In this document: positions 1 through 12,772 of the stretch, in pieces
Position numbering within the stretch: position 1 is the stretch's first letter
Layout: each line of letters starts with the position of its first letter
Origin: Syncephalastrum monosporum B8922
Taxonomy: Eukaryota; Mucoromycota; Mucoromycetes; Mucorales; Syncephalastraceae
Assembly (NCBI GenBank): GCA_000697355.1
Contig: JNEN01001240.1
Span: 62,001-126,000, forward strand
Direction of reading: 5' to 3'
DNA length: 64,000 nt
Notes under the pieces: generated by a model
What the model saw: the letters and a program-made list of their open reading frames with translations, nothing else
What the model was told of the DNA's origin: nothing
The model's database searches: none
Position numbers and translations under genes: made by a program

Positions 1-262
1 TGCTTGAAGCGGATTATGACGAGACAAAAAAAAAAGAGAGTAGCGGCGTTAGGTTTGCGCTGCCAGCAACTCGCATACGAAAAAAAAAAAGTCGTGGACA
101 GGTGACAAGGTCTTTTTGTGATTCGAACCAAAAATCAATATAACTCGTGCTGCACATCTTGGGCCACTCTTTTCTCTCTTTCTTCTCGTCACTCTTTTTC
201 TTTACTTTCTCTTTCTCTCTCTCTCTTTCTGTGGTCTTAATTTCAAAAGGACTCCACTTAAC
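1..262. other. Left-edge non-coding DNA with CT-rich tract
   Basis: No coding exon is recognisable here. A pyrimidine-rich stretch (about 165-240, with a run of CT repeats) lies just before the start of the first gene on the + strand. This is typical of fungal promoters and 5' leaders. Confidence 0.4.
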
Positions 263-1046
263 ATGCTCCGCGTTTACTCTCTGATGTATCTCCAGCATGT
301 CTGGACACGTCCCTGCTCTGATAACGTCACACCACATGACCAGCAGCAGGAAGACGATGCTATCTTCACTATCCAGCCGTTCCCTGTTCCCAAACCCTCT
401 CAGGAGGTCATCTTAACAGAAGAGCCTCAGACCTTCTCCGGTAAGCTGATGGAATGCAGTATTTCCAAACGCATACCAATCTAATCATGATTATTTATAT
501 TTAGCACAAGACACGACTCCTACCGAACAACAAACAAAAACACAGGAGCAGCAGGAGCGCGAGCCGATGCAATACGAGCAGCCTCAGCAAGAAGCGCAAC
601 ATGAGGAGGACGAGGCGGTGGTTGAGCAACCAGTGAAACAGGAACAGCATATCAGTGAAGGACCTGTCGTGGTCGATGTGGGCAACAAGGCACACGACTA
701 TGAGGACATGAAGACCAAGCGCGATAGCAAAGTATCGTCGATGGACAAGGAGAACAATGAAAGTGACGATGGACTGTCACCGATTGCAGAAGAGTCCACC
801 AAGTCTGGCAAGGACATCAAACGTCGCCGTCGTACGACGAGCATGTTCAGCTCTGAAAAGTTCGGTCTCCGCCGACATAACGCTGCGGTGGATCCGGTCA
901 ACACGTCGTCTTCCATTGAGGAAGACCTCTCGTTGCCGCCGACCCCCATCTCGGTGTCCTCCCAGCAGAAGCTCGCTGATAAGCGGAAAAACTTCACTCG
1001 CAAGATCAAACGTGCCTTCTCTGTGAACAAGCGCGAGACCTTGTGA
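263..1046 (+). CDS. Hypothetical acidic/basic low-complexity protein, two exons
   Basis: Exons 263-440 and 505-1046 join in phase across a GTAAGC...TTAG intron to give 239 residues. I do not recognise the family. The first half is rich in Q and E. The second half is charged, with a KRRRR basic cluster (possible nuclear localisation signal), Ser-Pro sites (a DGLSP motif, an LPPTP motif) and a basic C-terminus containing RKIKR. It therefore looks like a nuclear or phospho-regulated protein, but this is inference. The start is uncertain: the first ATG (263) gives an N-terminus without obvious conservation, and a short upstream exon cannot be excluded. The next gene is convergent. Confidence 0.6.
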
Positions 1047-1443
1047 ACTCCTTTTTCTATTATTTTTTATACTCTAGTTTTTCTTTTTGTTGTATACATA
1101 GTTTCTCCTCTCTCTCCTCTTCGGATTTCTTTTCCCTCTTCTATTTCGACTGTTTATATTTATTATTTTTTTTATATATAAGATACCCATCTCTACCCTT
1201 TTCCTATACATTTCTGATAAAAAAAAAGCGACCTGATATAGAGAAAAACGGATCCCCTGTCTACAGCGCACCTTTTTTTTATGTTGCTGATTGCGTTGGT
1301 TGTGGTATATGACAATGTGGACTTTAAACTAAATGGGGAAAATTAAAGAAAGATAACAGTGAAATGTGCTGTCCATCACCGGCGCCAGAGGCAAAAGATA
1401 AAAGAAACAGAGAAAAAAGGAGAGCAATGAAGAAAGGATGCGC
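1047..1443. other. Intergenic region between convergent genes
   Basis: AT- and pyrimidine-rich DNA between two converging stop codons. It presumably holds both 3' UTRs. No gene is seen. Confidence 0.4.
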
Positions 1444-2600
1444 TTAGGCGTGTGGCGGCTGGCGCATAAAGGTAGCGGGCGAGACACCATTGGCCTGGGC
1501 ATTCGGGCAATCCTTGTGAGCGAGGAGGAGAGTTTTGAGGTTTAAGACTTCCTCCTTGAGTTGCGTGGCCTGGGACTCCAGCCGTGTGTTTTCATCCGAC
1601 AGGGTCTCCACCTCGGACTGCAGATTGTTCAGCCATTGTTTCTTGCGCTGTCTGCACTTTAATGCGGCTAGAAAAAGGGAACAATGCAAATGTGGTGTGA
1701 GCAAAATAAAAAATAAAAAATTCGATGCATAGAGAAGGTAGGGGGGGTATACTTTACCTTGTCGGTTTCGCTCTAAAAACATCCGCCGGCGCTCTTCCTC
1801 GTTCTCACTGTGCCCGGGAGCTGAGGGGAGATAGCCTTCGGTGCGTCGTCGCTCGCGTGCAAAAGAAGATGCGGCTTTATCTTCTGGGTCCTCTTGCTTG
1901 CATTGAAGGAGGGTCGGATCGGTGAAGTCGGGCATACTATGATGGCGCTGCTGTAACCCGATCGCCTTGTCCTCACCTATGTTATATCATTGTCAGCGGA
2001 GTCCGATGATCTATATTTTTCTTCTCAATATCTACCCATGATTGGCGACGCCAACAGCGACTGTGGTGGTGGTGGCATCGGTTGCTGATGCAGTGTAGCC
2101 GGCGATCCATGATTCTGAGCCGGTTGCTCTTGTGGCTGCTGCTGCTGCTGCTGCTGTGGTTGCTGTGGAAGGTGTTGTTGCTGCTGCTGCTGTAAATCCC
2201 AGAAAGTTATCTCTGGGACAGACGGAGCAGAGGCCGTGTATGCATAGGAGGAAGGGAACAGAACTTCCGGTCCATTCTGGGCATACGCGTGCTGGGATGG
2301 CGCAGGCTGGGACACCCATCGTGGATGCTGCTGATAGGCATGATTCACATGGTTACTGCTGCTACTGGCAGCACTGATACCATTTGTACCATCCATGGCC
2401 ACCGTGTCTGCCATGAGCTGCTGACATTGCTGCAAGATCTGCAATGGCGTCTGATGTTGGGTCGCTGTGGAACCCCTGCTGGAACCGCTCTGCGCGCTCA
2501 TAGCACTACCATTGCTGATATTGCTGTGGCTGCTGGTGGGCGTAGGCGGTAAAGTACGCGCAACAGGATCTTCTAGGTGCTGCTGCTCTGCTATGATCAT
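1444..2600 (-). CDS. ATF/CREB-family bZIP transcription factor (Atf1-like)
   Basis: Three exons on the minus strand, 2600-2036, 1976-1758 and 1667-1444, give 335 residues. The basic region (about 250-275) carries the FLERNRQAALKCRQRKKQW signature that defines the fungal Atf1/Sko1/ATF2 group. It is split by an intron inside this motif, and a leucine zipper follows, ending in an AHKDCP motif typical of Atf1. The N-terminal half is low complexity (poly-Q, Ser/Thr-Pro). Family members act in the nucleus on CRE-like sites and are targets of stress MAP kinases; that role is inferred from family. An alternative start is a 4-nt first coding exon at 2867-2864 (ATG A, consensus GTAAGT donor) spliced to 2590, giving 333 residues in frame. 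Confidence 0.85.
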
Positions 2601-3299
2601 CGATGGATTATAAAACGAGGAAAGAAAAAGGAAGATATATCGAAGTAGAATTGGAAAGAAGAAAAAGATAACCAGGACCGAGGGAAAGCATATAAAAGTA
2701 CGTAAAACGTGGAGTTGGACAGAACCAGTTATGAGTATCGGGTTTCCATTTTCATTCTAATATTTTCTACCAACGTGATCCATTTGCCAGTGCGCTTTTC
2801 TGTGTTTCCGAAAGCGCGCACTAACGAAGAACCGTTTTTGTTGGCGTGACAAGGATGACTTACTCATAAGAACGGAAGAACGTCCCAGTCTTCCAATTGC
2901 GGCTGCTTTCGAGAAGAAAAAAGATTGCGGAAATTGAACTCGTATACGGAGAGTTTTCTACTCGACTAGAAACAAGGCGAATCGTAAACAGAAATATAAG
3001 ACATGAGCATTGAGAACAAGGCCCGACACTTTGGAAGGCATTTCCGTTTTACGACATCGTCCGAATCTCAACGTCGTACGAAAGATCTCGTAGCTTGCGG
3101 CTGTGTGTCACCTCGCAAATTGACACGACTAAGAAAAATCAAGAACTTCAAAGAATTTCAAAAAATGTAGCCCTTCCTTCTATGAATGAAACTACCCCAA
3201 CCGCACAAAGTTTCTATTGTTTTCTGCAGTATTTTTTTGTTATTGCATTATTTTTTATTCTATACACACACATACACACAGGTCATCGGCAATGGATGC
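2601..3299. other. Upstream region of bZIP gene and downstream of galactokinase
   Basis: This stretch holds the promoter/5' region of the Atf1-like gene, possibly with a tiny first coding exon at 2867-2864, and the 3' flank of galactokinase. No other gene is seen. Confidence 0.4.
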
Positions 3300-4838
3300 C
3301 TATTTGTCGAAACCAACAAAGATGGCCGAGCCCGAACCAGGTTTGGTGGCGAGCACAGCATCGTCGAGTTCTGCTTCGCTGAGCTCCGGGAAGTTTTTCT
3401 TGTAGTATTTCGTCTTGATGGCGTTGATCAGCTTCTGAACCTTGTCTTCGCGGGTAAGCATCACGGTGCAACCACCCCAGCCTGCACCGGTCAGGCGTGC
3501 GCCGGCCGCGCCGTTCTCACGGGCGATTTCACAGATGGCGTTGATCTCGGGGCAGGAGCAGTTGTAGTTGATGTCGCACGACTCTTGGGAAGCGTTCATG
3601 ATGGCACCGAGGGTCGCAAAGGCATCCGAAGGCGGGTCCTCGCACGTGGTCTTAAACTCAATGACACGGCGGGCTTCCGTCAGAATATGTTTCGTGCGCT
3701 GGACCAGGCGGAAGTAATCCGTCTCGACCGGGAAGCGGGTCATGTATTTTTCCTTGAGGGTCTGAGCAGGCACACCCGTCATCTCGGCCACCTCGTCGAG
3801 AGTGTAACCCTGGCCGCCGGACGAGTCCTTGGGGAAAGCAGCGAGTGCGGTATCGAGCAGACGCTTGAGATCGTAGATCGGGTTGCGCTCTCGCTGATCG
3901 GCATCCTTGAAGTATGCCTCGCAGACCTCCTTGAGCGAGTCGCTGGGCTCGTCGATCCAGAGCGCCTTGCTGAGGAAGAGGGCGGCCATCTTGGTCTCGA
4001 CGACGCGGAGGTTGTAGTTGCGCGGGGCAGTGACAAATTTGTCGGCGGTCACGAGGGTGTTGGCGATGACAAAGGCCATGGGCGGGTCGATGGTAGGGAG
4101 CTTGACGAGGGAGGTTTTGAGCTTGGGGACGAACTCGACGGAGAGGGCGTACTGTTTCTCGCTAAAGACGGACGCGCTCTGGTCCATGCCGCCCGAGTTG
4201 ACGCCGACGTTGCGCTCTGCGACGATGGCGATCTCGGTCAGTTCTTGCTTGGTCAGGCCGAGTTTATTGGCTTGGATGACGGCCAGGGCGGAGGCACACA
4301 CGAAGGCAGCCGACGATGAGAGGCCGGAGCCGGCGGGGACGGAGCCGTCGATGAGGAGATACATGCCCTTGGGCTGGCTCAGCTGGTCTGCCCGTTCCAG
4401 CATACCCTTGTATCCACATTTGAAGTAGTTTGACCACTCGTGCTTGGTCGCGTCAATCGTCACAATCGTCTCTTTCCCTTCGTACTCGAACTCGCGGTCG
4501 CCGTACTTGCTATTCACATTCGCCAGTCGCACCTTGGCATCATCGTCCGTGGTTGCCACGGCAATGATGACATCCCGCTCAATGGCCATCGGCAGCACAC
4601 CAAACCCGCAGTAATCAATGTGCTCTCCAATCAGATTGACTCGTCCAGGAGACCGTGCGATGAATTCAGGCTTACGACCATACTTTTCTGTAAAGTTTTT
4701 GACCAACGCGTCGTACCGGGGGCTAAATACGACCGGATATTAGAAGGCATTACTGACGCTTATTTAGACTTACCCCTGCTTTTCGAGAGCAGCCGTATCA
4801 TAGATCTTGTCGAGCGAGTCGTATACAGGTACAGACAT
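3300..4838 (-). CDS. GAL1: Galactokinase
   Basis: Exons 4838-4774 and 4722-3300 give 495 residues, close to yeast Gal1. The enzyme phosphorylates galactose to galactose-1-phosphate in the Leloir pathway (cytosol). All three GHMP-kinase signatures are present: RSPGRVNLIGEH near residues 45-56, VPAGSGLSSSAA near 150-161 (ATP loop), and GAGWGGCTV near the C-terminus. The Ser-Ala pair missing from the non-catalytic yeast sensor Gal3 is present, so this should be an active kinase. The first intron lies 65 nt into the coding sequence. No other GAL gene is visible nearby. Confidence 0.95.
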
Positions 4839-6196
4839 GGTGTGTTGTGTATGGTAAAGCGAGGAGGTAAAAAAATGGATGGAAAAGGCGGGTATTTACC
4901 TTTGCAGTTTTATGGAACAAAGACCTAGCGGGGTTTGAACGTGTTGATAACATAAGCAAGCCTGTGTCACCTCAGACAGCGTCACGTCTCTTTCGCTGCC
5001 GACTGTGCCTAAAACATGAGAAACGGCTTAAATATTCTTTCTCTGGGGAAGTTCGTCCGTCTCTGAGTGAGGACCCATTCTGGTTCCCATGTATGTTTTA
5101 CAATAAAAAAAGAACTACGAATAGTATGAATGGATGAAAGGATGGGAAAAGGGAAATAGTCATTAATAGGAATAATAATGTTGGGGTGCACTGGCCCTGC
5201 ACCGCATGCGATAAGAATGGTACGACATCGCTCGGATCGATGGACCGCGAACACAGAAAAGAAACATTTTAGACTGTCATATCTGGGTTAGGGCGGAAGA
5301 AAGCTTTTCTCGCTGCGTATCGTTGCTATATCGATTCAGGTTGGTAAGGTGATACTATGGAAACCGTGCACCTTTTTGCTGAAGAGTGGGGATGGACCAA
5401 CAGATGGGATATGCCACGCACATTCATACCAATGAATAGAAAGCAGCATGTAGGACATGCACATGCACACATAAACGCATGTGCACAGATTTTGCATCAA
5501 CCCAAAAGCCTGTCAAATTCATTTGTTGCAACGTCTGTATGGAGCCGCTGAAGATCATTCATTCGATCAAACTTTTGGTGTGCCCTTGTGTGCAGTAACT
5601 TGCCACTCTTCCTGTATTCCATTTCTGGTGTGCATATATACCCATATACCGTGTTATTCCACACAGAACCATTCACCTGAAACTTTATTGGCATACCCCT
5701 GTTATTGCCAGAAATGAAGACGAAACGGATATCCATCCAAAGGAGATGGAGGGGGAAAAGAGCGGCGAGTCAAAACATCATGGCTGATATAAGCAGGTCC
5801 GTGTAACATCACGTCAGAGATCTGGGGAGGTTCCTCGGAACGGGTCTTGCCCTTTTTTTTTCTTGCGCCAATCCCGGTAATTAGAATGTATGGTGTCCCC
5901 AGGTTTTTTCATAGAAGAAGAAGATCTTACATGTACGACGTTGAGTCTCACTGTGGGAGAACAGGGAGATGAAGCGGAAAACGATTGGGATTGGCCCAAA
6001 TAGGTTCAGTGAGAAAAAAAAAAAGTTTTTGCGAGGCAAGCGTGCGTGTGTGTGTGTGTGCAGAGCAAGTGAGCCCAGACAATACCAACCAATCAACGAG
6101 AGAAAGAGAAAGTGGAGACGATTGTCTGCAGCGAATTTTCTCTAGGCGGTTAAGCAGTTCTTTCCACTCCCTTCGAGTTGGTCCTTCACTTCATAA
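4839..6196. other. Divergent intergenic region, about 1.36 kb
   Basis: Lies between the divergent galactokinase and bZIP genes. It contains T-rich and GT-repeat stretches and no convincing exons. It probably holds both promoters. Confidence 0.4.
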
Positions 6197-6972
6197 ATGT
6201 ATCCTTCGCCACCCAGTTATGCACAGCCTCCTTCGAAACACCCGCCCATACACCACGTTCCCCTTCATGGTAACTACACTGCTATATCGGCTATGCATAC
6301 ACATCGTCTTGCTCATGTTACTGTCCTCCTGAAGCAGCCGATCGCAATCAGTTCATACCACCTCCGCGGCCAATAGATCATACACCGCCATGGATCCACA
6401 CCATGCATCCTCACCCACCAGGTGAATATAGACTGCCCTATATCCATCCATAGAAACACACTGACTTGTGGCACATAGGGTACCAAGGCCCTACGCCGCC
6501 GCCACCGTCTCTCAACTCTCCGCAACAACAACTACAGCAGCAGCAGCAGCAACAGCAACTGCAGGATGCACAGGCAAAACAAAACGCACGGGTCGTGATA
6601 CCTTCGAAGCGGGCTGCACAAAACCGGGCTGCCCAGCGCGCATTCCGACAGAGACGAGACCGCTATGTCAAAGAACTGGAGGAGAAGGCAAAAGCCATGG
6701 AGCAGTGGCAAGAGGAGATGGAGCAGCTGCGCGGGGAAAACCAACGCTTACGAGGCACAATTGCTGGCCTTGAACAACGCATCGCAGAGCTAACCGGACA
6801 CACACCAGTCAGCAACAGCAGTAAAAGCAGCACGAGCACGCATATGAGCAGTAGCAGTATCGATGGCAGCTGCAACCACAAGAGGAAAGCAAGCCATCCT
6901 CTCGCTGCTCCTGCACCGCCTCCACCACCGCAACCTTCCCATGCTCCAGCTTCTGGCCTTGCTCAGGCACAG

Positions 6973-7003
<31 letters not shown>

Positions 7004-7770
7004 CTCACACTTATCTCAAAACCGAAGCTAAAACTGAACCTTCTGCACCCATGACCTCCTCCAACTCACCGACTTCGCCCCTTCCGCACCCACACGCTTC
7101 TCCGCCATCAGCATCCTCACCCACTTCGCCCCGGCCTTCGGCTGCCCTCGACCCGTCGCTATTACCCATTCCCTTACGAGCGCCCGACCAGCATGCCTTT
7201 GCCTCTCCTCCGCCCCACCCCTCAGCAGACCACCTTTCCGTTTCTATCTCAGCCTCTGAGGCTGCCTCTTACCCTTTACCACCACAGCAACCGCCCCGAG
7301 GCTCGTCCTCTTCCTCCTCCTCCTCTTCATCATCATCATCATCATCATCATCTTCTGCTGTTGCTGCTGCTGTTGCTGCCGCTGACCATCCTGCGGCTAC
7401 TCAGACGCACCACGAAGCTCATCATCATCACCATCAGCAGCAGCAGGCGGTGCAGCAAGCACATGCTTTAGCACCCGAAGACCAGCAGGTCTGGGCTTTC
7501 GATAATTTCGACTTTGAGTTTGCGTTTGACTCATATTTCAACGACGACGACATGGCGGCCAACCCCATGCCCATGTACAATAACAGTGCGGCAAACAACA
7601 ACAGCGAGCAAGTTCTCGATGATCTCTTTGCCGTGCTCCAGACCCGTCAGCGTCCTCAGATACCCGCACAGCTTCCTACGCCATCCGACCCTACTACTTC
7701 ATCTTTCCCCATCCCTGCCCCGCAACCTGATAGCACTAGTTCACAATCACAAGCTTTCATTATGGACTAA
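6197..7770 (+). CDS. Yap/KapC-like bZIP transcription factor with homopolymer tracts
   Basis: Exons 6197-6269, 6335-6421 and 6479-7770 give 483 residues. The basic region NRAAQRAFRQRR (about 102-113) is the AP-1/Yap/KapC fungal signature, followed by a leucine zipper to about residue 160. The rest is strongly low complexity: poly-Q before the bZIP, an (AH)n run, poly-Ser, poly-His, and an acidic/aromatic segment near residues 410-435 (FDNFDFEFAFDSYF) that looks like an activation domain. Family members regulate oxidative-stress, metal or metabolic genes. No Cys-rich Yap1 redox domain is visible, so I favour a KapC-like member; the precise orthologue is unsure. Confidence 0.85.
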
Positions 7771-7909
7771 AGCGCAAGCAAGAAAAGAAAGGGGTTCATT
7801 TTCATCAAGACACCCACCCTAGAAGACGCTTCCTAGCTATCCTATTTTTTTTTTTTTTTTCACTCTGCGTGATCTGCATGGATGTGTGGGTGAGGCGGTT
7901 GGGTCTGCC

Positions 7910-8199
7910 TCAGTGACACGTCAGGTTGAGAGGAACCAACGGACGTGTCATGTTAAGAGCGCGCGTCACATTGGCAAGTGTGCCAGGGTCCACAGGCGTG
8001 GGCCGGACCACGAGTGATGTCTGGTTCAGGTTACCTACACGCAGATATTCCCTCACCCGCATCAGTGAAACAGAATTTTTGAATCACCCATTTTCTATGT
8101 CTATACGTACATGGATCCCAGAAATACACTGCCTGTCTCGATGGTTGATCAATGATGTGCGCGTTGACCAGCGGTGGGTGACAAGTGAGCGGGGCCTCT

Positions 8200-8240
<41 letters not shown>

Positions 8241-8738
8241 CGTGTGAGTGTATCGTGTTTTCAGTAAGTACTACCGCTTTTCATATTCATGTTACACATC
8301 TTGTCCTAACACATACCAAAGCAGCGTGGCGTAAACGTAAAGTCGGTCATCGTATGGTTGACCAGGTCCATCCAGCCACGCGTCAGCGCCGTCGAGTTGT
8401 CACAGGTGAGCGTGACCGAGAGCGTATTGTTCTTGCGGTCCTCAAATTGGGCGGTCGGGCAAGGGCACACGGCTTGGATCATCCGCTGAAGTGCAGGCGA
8501 AACAGCCGCGGTGTACCCTATAAAGAAGGACGCACAAAAAAGAAGAAGGATGAACCCACCTTTGTATAGTATAACCCCGGTGTACAAGCTTACATTTGCC
8601 GTTGAAGAAGCTCAGATCAGTCACATTCACAGCACCGGGCGGCGCGCAGTTTCCACCACCACAGTTGGTCGAGGAGGACCCGTGACAAACAGAAAGAAGA
8701 ATCACAAAGAGCAGGGAGACAAAGAAACGGACGTTCAT
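7910..8738 (-). CDS. Secreted lipocalin-like protein
   Basis: Four exons, 8738-8594, 8517-8317, 8200-8111 and 8034-7910, join in phase to give 186 residues. A signal peptide (hydrophobic 5-16, cut near CHG-S) is followed by the lipocalin GxW motif in FFNGKWYTAAVSP, then paired cysteines (VCPCP), strands rich in N-glycosylation sites (NNT, NST, NHT, NQT, NVT, NMT, NLT), and a late YFWD...SLVVRPTPVDP segment that resembles the last strands and helix of ApoD/Blc lipocalins. Length fits the family (about 160-190). Lipocalins bind small hydrophobic ligands; here an extracellular role is inferred. Intron 2 contains a long CA repeat next to its acceptor. If exon 2 is read through instead, the protein ends at 118 residues without the C-terminal strands. 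Confidence 0.65.
8202..8238. repeat. (TG)n microsatellite inside an intron of the lipocalin-like gene
   Basis: A pure dinucleotide run of about 18 units. On the minus strand it is a CA tract immediately preceding the proposed CAG acceptor of exon 3. Confidence 0.9.
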
Positions 8739-9954
8739 AGTGCACTCGAGAGAAGAAGGTGAATAGGTATCCTGTGTTTGCCAGGATAGCTTTTTAATAC
8801 TTTTTTTCTTCCTGTTCATTTGCCATGGTAGCAGTGATAGATAGCCATGAGAACCCTTGCATCATTATTACTGCCGCTCCACTTAAGGACATGTCTATGT
8901 CATGCTTTCTTGCGCGTTTCTCTGTTGCTCGCCGATAAGGATTCAGTGATCCGCAGCTTGGGTCTTGGCATCCTCGTGGTGCAGCTGTGGCGTCCTTAAC
9001 ATGAAGGGTAGGAATGGAATAATGGTACGCTGATACAGCGCTCATGCCCAGCATATTCAGAATACGAAGGCATATGACCTTACTAAACTTGTAGCTGTCA
9101 GACTATAGGTGGTACTCGTGATGTATGAACAGGAAGCAAGGGCAAGTAACTCGGTGCCGGGGGTCTCCAAGGCCTGAACAGCTAAATATCACCGCTGAAG
9201 ATCAAATAGATAAAAAGAAACACATATATGAGATCTCTTCATGGAAAGTAGCGTATTTATACTTATTTGCATGCTAGACTTACATAATTCTGTATTCTAC
9301 CTACATGCATGCGTATATTTTTTGACTGCCGAAGAGTTATAGAGCGTAGCACGTACGGAAAAGAACAGGAAACACCACAGCATCACATCGGCTGGAAAAT
9401 AAGAGAGACGGCGAGTCAACTAATGAAAACCTGTGTCAGCTAATGATAACACATAAGTTAGATGCCTAATGTGACTAAAATGGTACGATCCATGGACCAA
9501 CTGCGGGTAGCTGTAGAGGCGCTTTGCCATTCAGCGTTGTGTTTGTTATGGCAGACTTGTAATTGCGGGACACGCAATGTCCTATCGACATAAGCTCAAC
9601 TCTATATCTGGGTATACATCTTGTTTAAGCGCATCACAAGGTTTTTGCATACGTAGGGAGTGAGCAAATTAAGAATCCAGGGAACGTTTTAGGCATAGCT
9701 TTTAATATATCCGGCAAGCTCAGCTGGAACATTATGTTCCGATGGCGCATAGTAGCAATAGGACGCATAGTAAGCGTATGGATACATGCATGTATGGATG
9801 TGGATAGGTGGCAATGCGCAGCCTGCCCGTTGACAAAAAGATGAGTCAAAATTCGGAACGGTTCCACAACGAGATGGGCCGATAAAATAAAACGAGTTCA
9901 AAATTAGGGAAGCGTTGCGCATAAATAAATAATACCAACGGACGTTTTAAGGTC
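8739..9954. other. Intergenic region, about 1.2 kb
   Basis: Divergent region between the lipocalin-like gene and HEM14. Short open frames here lack conservation features. I see no gene. Confidence 0.4.
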
Positions 9955-11791
9955 ATGACAGTCGTGGCTGTTCTCGGAGGCGGCATTTCAGGGCTGTCGA
10001 GTGCGTACTATCTTTCGCGGCTTGCACCCGCTTCGACGCGGATCGTCCTTGTCGAAGGCTCTCAGCGCTTGGGCGGCTGGATCCGCAGCGCGCGTGTTGC
10101 GCCTGACAATCAAGAAACGAATGATCCCAATGGCATTCTTTTTGAAGGCGGGCCACGCAGCCTTCGACCGGTTGGCACCAGTGGTGCAGTGACGCTTGAG
10201 ATGGTAAGAGGGCGGTTGGGTGGTGGGGACAGCGGACAGCCTGGGTGACTGACTGGACTGGACGGGACTGGACTGGGTTGGACTGAACTGGACTGGGATG
10301 TATCCTATGTATCTTATGCGCCTTCTGTATCTTCCATTAGATTAAGCACCTGGGCCTCGACGAGGGCATGATCAGCGTGCCAAAGACAGACCCTTCGGCC
10401 AAGAACCGGTACATTTACTACAACGATACCATCAACACCCTGCCCTCCTCTCTCTCGTCTCTCTTGACCAAGCGACCCCCCGTTCTCAAATCCGTGCCGT
10501 GGTCCATCCTCAAAGAGCCGTTTGTCCCTGCCAAATCCACCGACGACGACGAGTCGCTCTATTCGATCGTGTCGCGTCGCTTCAACGACCACGTTGCGCT
10601 CAACCTCGTGGGTGCCATGGTGCATGGCATTTATGCGGGTGACGTCAAGAACCTGTCCGCCCACTCCACCCTCAAGCTCTTGCACGAGAACGAGCGCGTG
10701 TACGGCAGCATTGTGAAAGGCATGCTCAAGGGCGGGGCCAAGATGGAACGCTTCCGGGAGCGCGGGCTTGCTGCGCGGGCGCGCAAGGATGATCCAGAGT
10801 GGTTTGCCAGCATGGAGGGCATGAGTGTCATTGGTTTCAAGGACGGCACCGAGGCCCTGACCCACCGTCTGCAGCAGTGGCTCGGACGCCAAGACAATGT
10901 CGATATCGTCCTGGGCGAACCCGTCGAGAGCGTGTCCACAGGCGCAAATGGAAAGGAGATCAAGGTGAGCGGGTTTGGATAGGGCTCCCTCTTTTTTTTT
11001 TTTGACTTCGTAGGACTCATATCCTGTCTTGCTAGATCAAAACGAGTGCACAGACAATCGAGGCGAATCATGTGATTTCGGCCCTGCCCTCCGGTGCGCT
11101 CGATGCCGTGCTGCCGCGCAACACTTTACCCCATCTGACCTACAACCCGTCCGTTGATGTGGCTGTCGTCAACCTGGCCTATGGTCCCGACGTGCCACTC
11201 GGCTACGACGGCTTTGGCTTCTTGACCCCGAGCTCACACTCGTCTTGCAAGATACCTGTGCCAGGCACGCTGGGCGTCGTCTTTGACTCGAATGCCATGC
11301 GCGGTCAGGACACGCACCCGTTCACCAAGGCGACGGTCATGCTGGGCGGCCATCAGTGGAACACTGCCTTCAAGACGCCCCTCGACCAGACCGACCCGCA
11401 AGAAGCCTATCAGCGCGCGATCCAAGCCATGGATGCCTTTCTGGGCGTCAAAGCGCCCCCGGTAGCGTCCATGGTACATATGCAAGCCAAGTGTATCCCG
11501 CAGTACCTCGTCGGGCATCCGTCTCGTCTGCGCGACCTCCACGAAGCGCTGAAACTCAAGTATGGTCACCTGATGAGTGTCACGGGTGCCAGCTATTGGA
11601 GCGTCAGCGTGCCTGACTGTGTGAAAAACAGCCGCGAATTGGTCGAGGAGCTGCTGGTTTCGGGCGCATTGGGCGGGCAGCACAAGGTGGTGACAGGATT
11701 GAACCGGTTAGAGGAAAGCGGTGACAAGCAGCGGCTCCAGGACAGTTCCCGGCTCGGCAAGAGTCACGTTGATATTCTAATGAAATCCTAA
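9955..11791 (+). CDS. HEM14: Protoporphyrinogen oxidase
   Basis: Exons 9955-10203, 10341-10964 and 11036-11791 give 542 residues. The enzyme oxidises protoporphyrinogen IX to protoporphyrin IX, the penultimate haem step, at the mitochondrial inner membrane with FAD. The N-terminus has the dinucleotide-binding [15 protein letters not shown] (residues 6-20) and the following acidic residue in [13 protein letters not shown]. The late segment [17 protein letters not shown] matches the C-terminal FAD-binding part of the family. Length equals yeast Hem14 (about 539). All introns are between codons. It starts a three-gene + strand run with the cytidine deaminase and OST1. Confidence 0.92.
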
Positions 11792-12003
11792 ACGATACGA
11801 GGTCTCTCAGTTGAAGTACAGTACAATACAGTACTGTAGTAAGATAAACAGCAAACTTTAGATACACTTTGTGCAGGGAAGGTCGAAGATAGTGGGTACT
11901 TTTGATACCAGCAAACCGGTATAAATTCGAGTCAGAACGGGGTCGCGCGTTTTCCCTTTTTCTTAGTTGTTTTTTTTTTACTACAAACGCTGCAACCTGC
12001 AAC

Positions 12004-12772
<769 letters not shown>

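Noticed and set aside
100..140. A GGTTCGAATC-like tRNA B-box on the minus strand
   Set aside because: The T-stem does not pair and no A-box or acceptor stem lies at the right distance. No tRNA was found elsewhere either.
3186..4319. 377-codon open frame on the + strand opposite galactokinase
   Set aside because: It is the antisense shadow of a strongly conserved GHMP kinase exon and has no family features.
8306..8587. Two-exon version of the secreted gene ending at TAG 8306
   Set aside because: The stop lies inside a consensus GTATGT donor. Splicing it out adds two in-phase exons rich in N-glycosylation sites and completes a lipocalin-like length.
10314..10892. 192-codon minus-strand open frame over HEM14
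   Set aside because: Antisense shadow of HEM14 exon 2, whose flavin-oxidase protein is clear.
11812..11836. TACAGTACTGTA palindrome, with similar GTACTGTAC motifs near 40095 and 43570
   Set aside because: Considered as transposon termini, but no element or target duplication could be framed around them; probably chance AT-rich palindromes.
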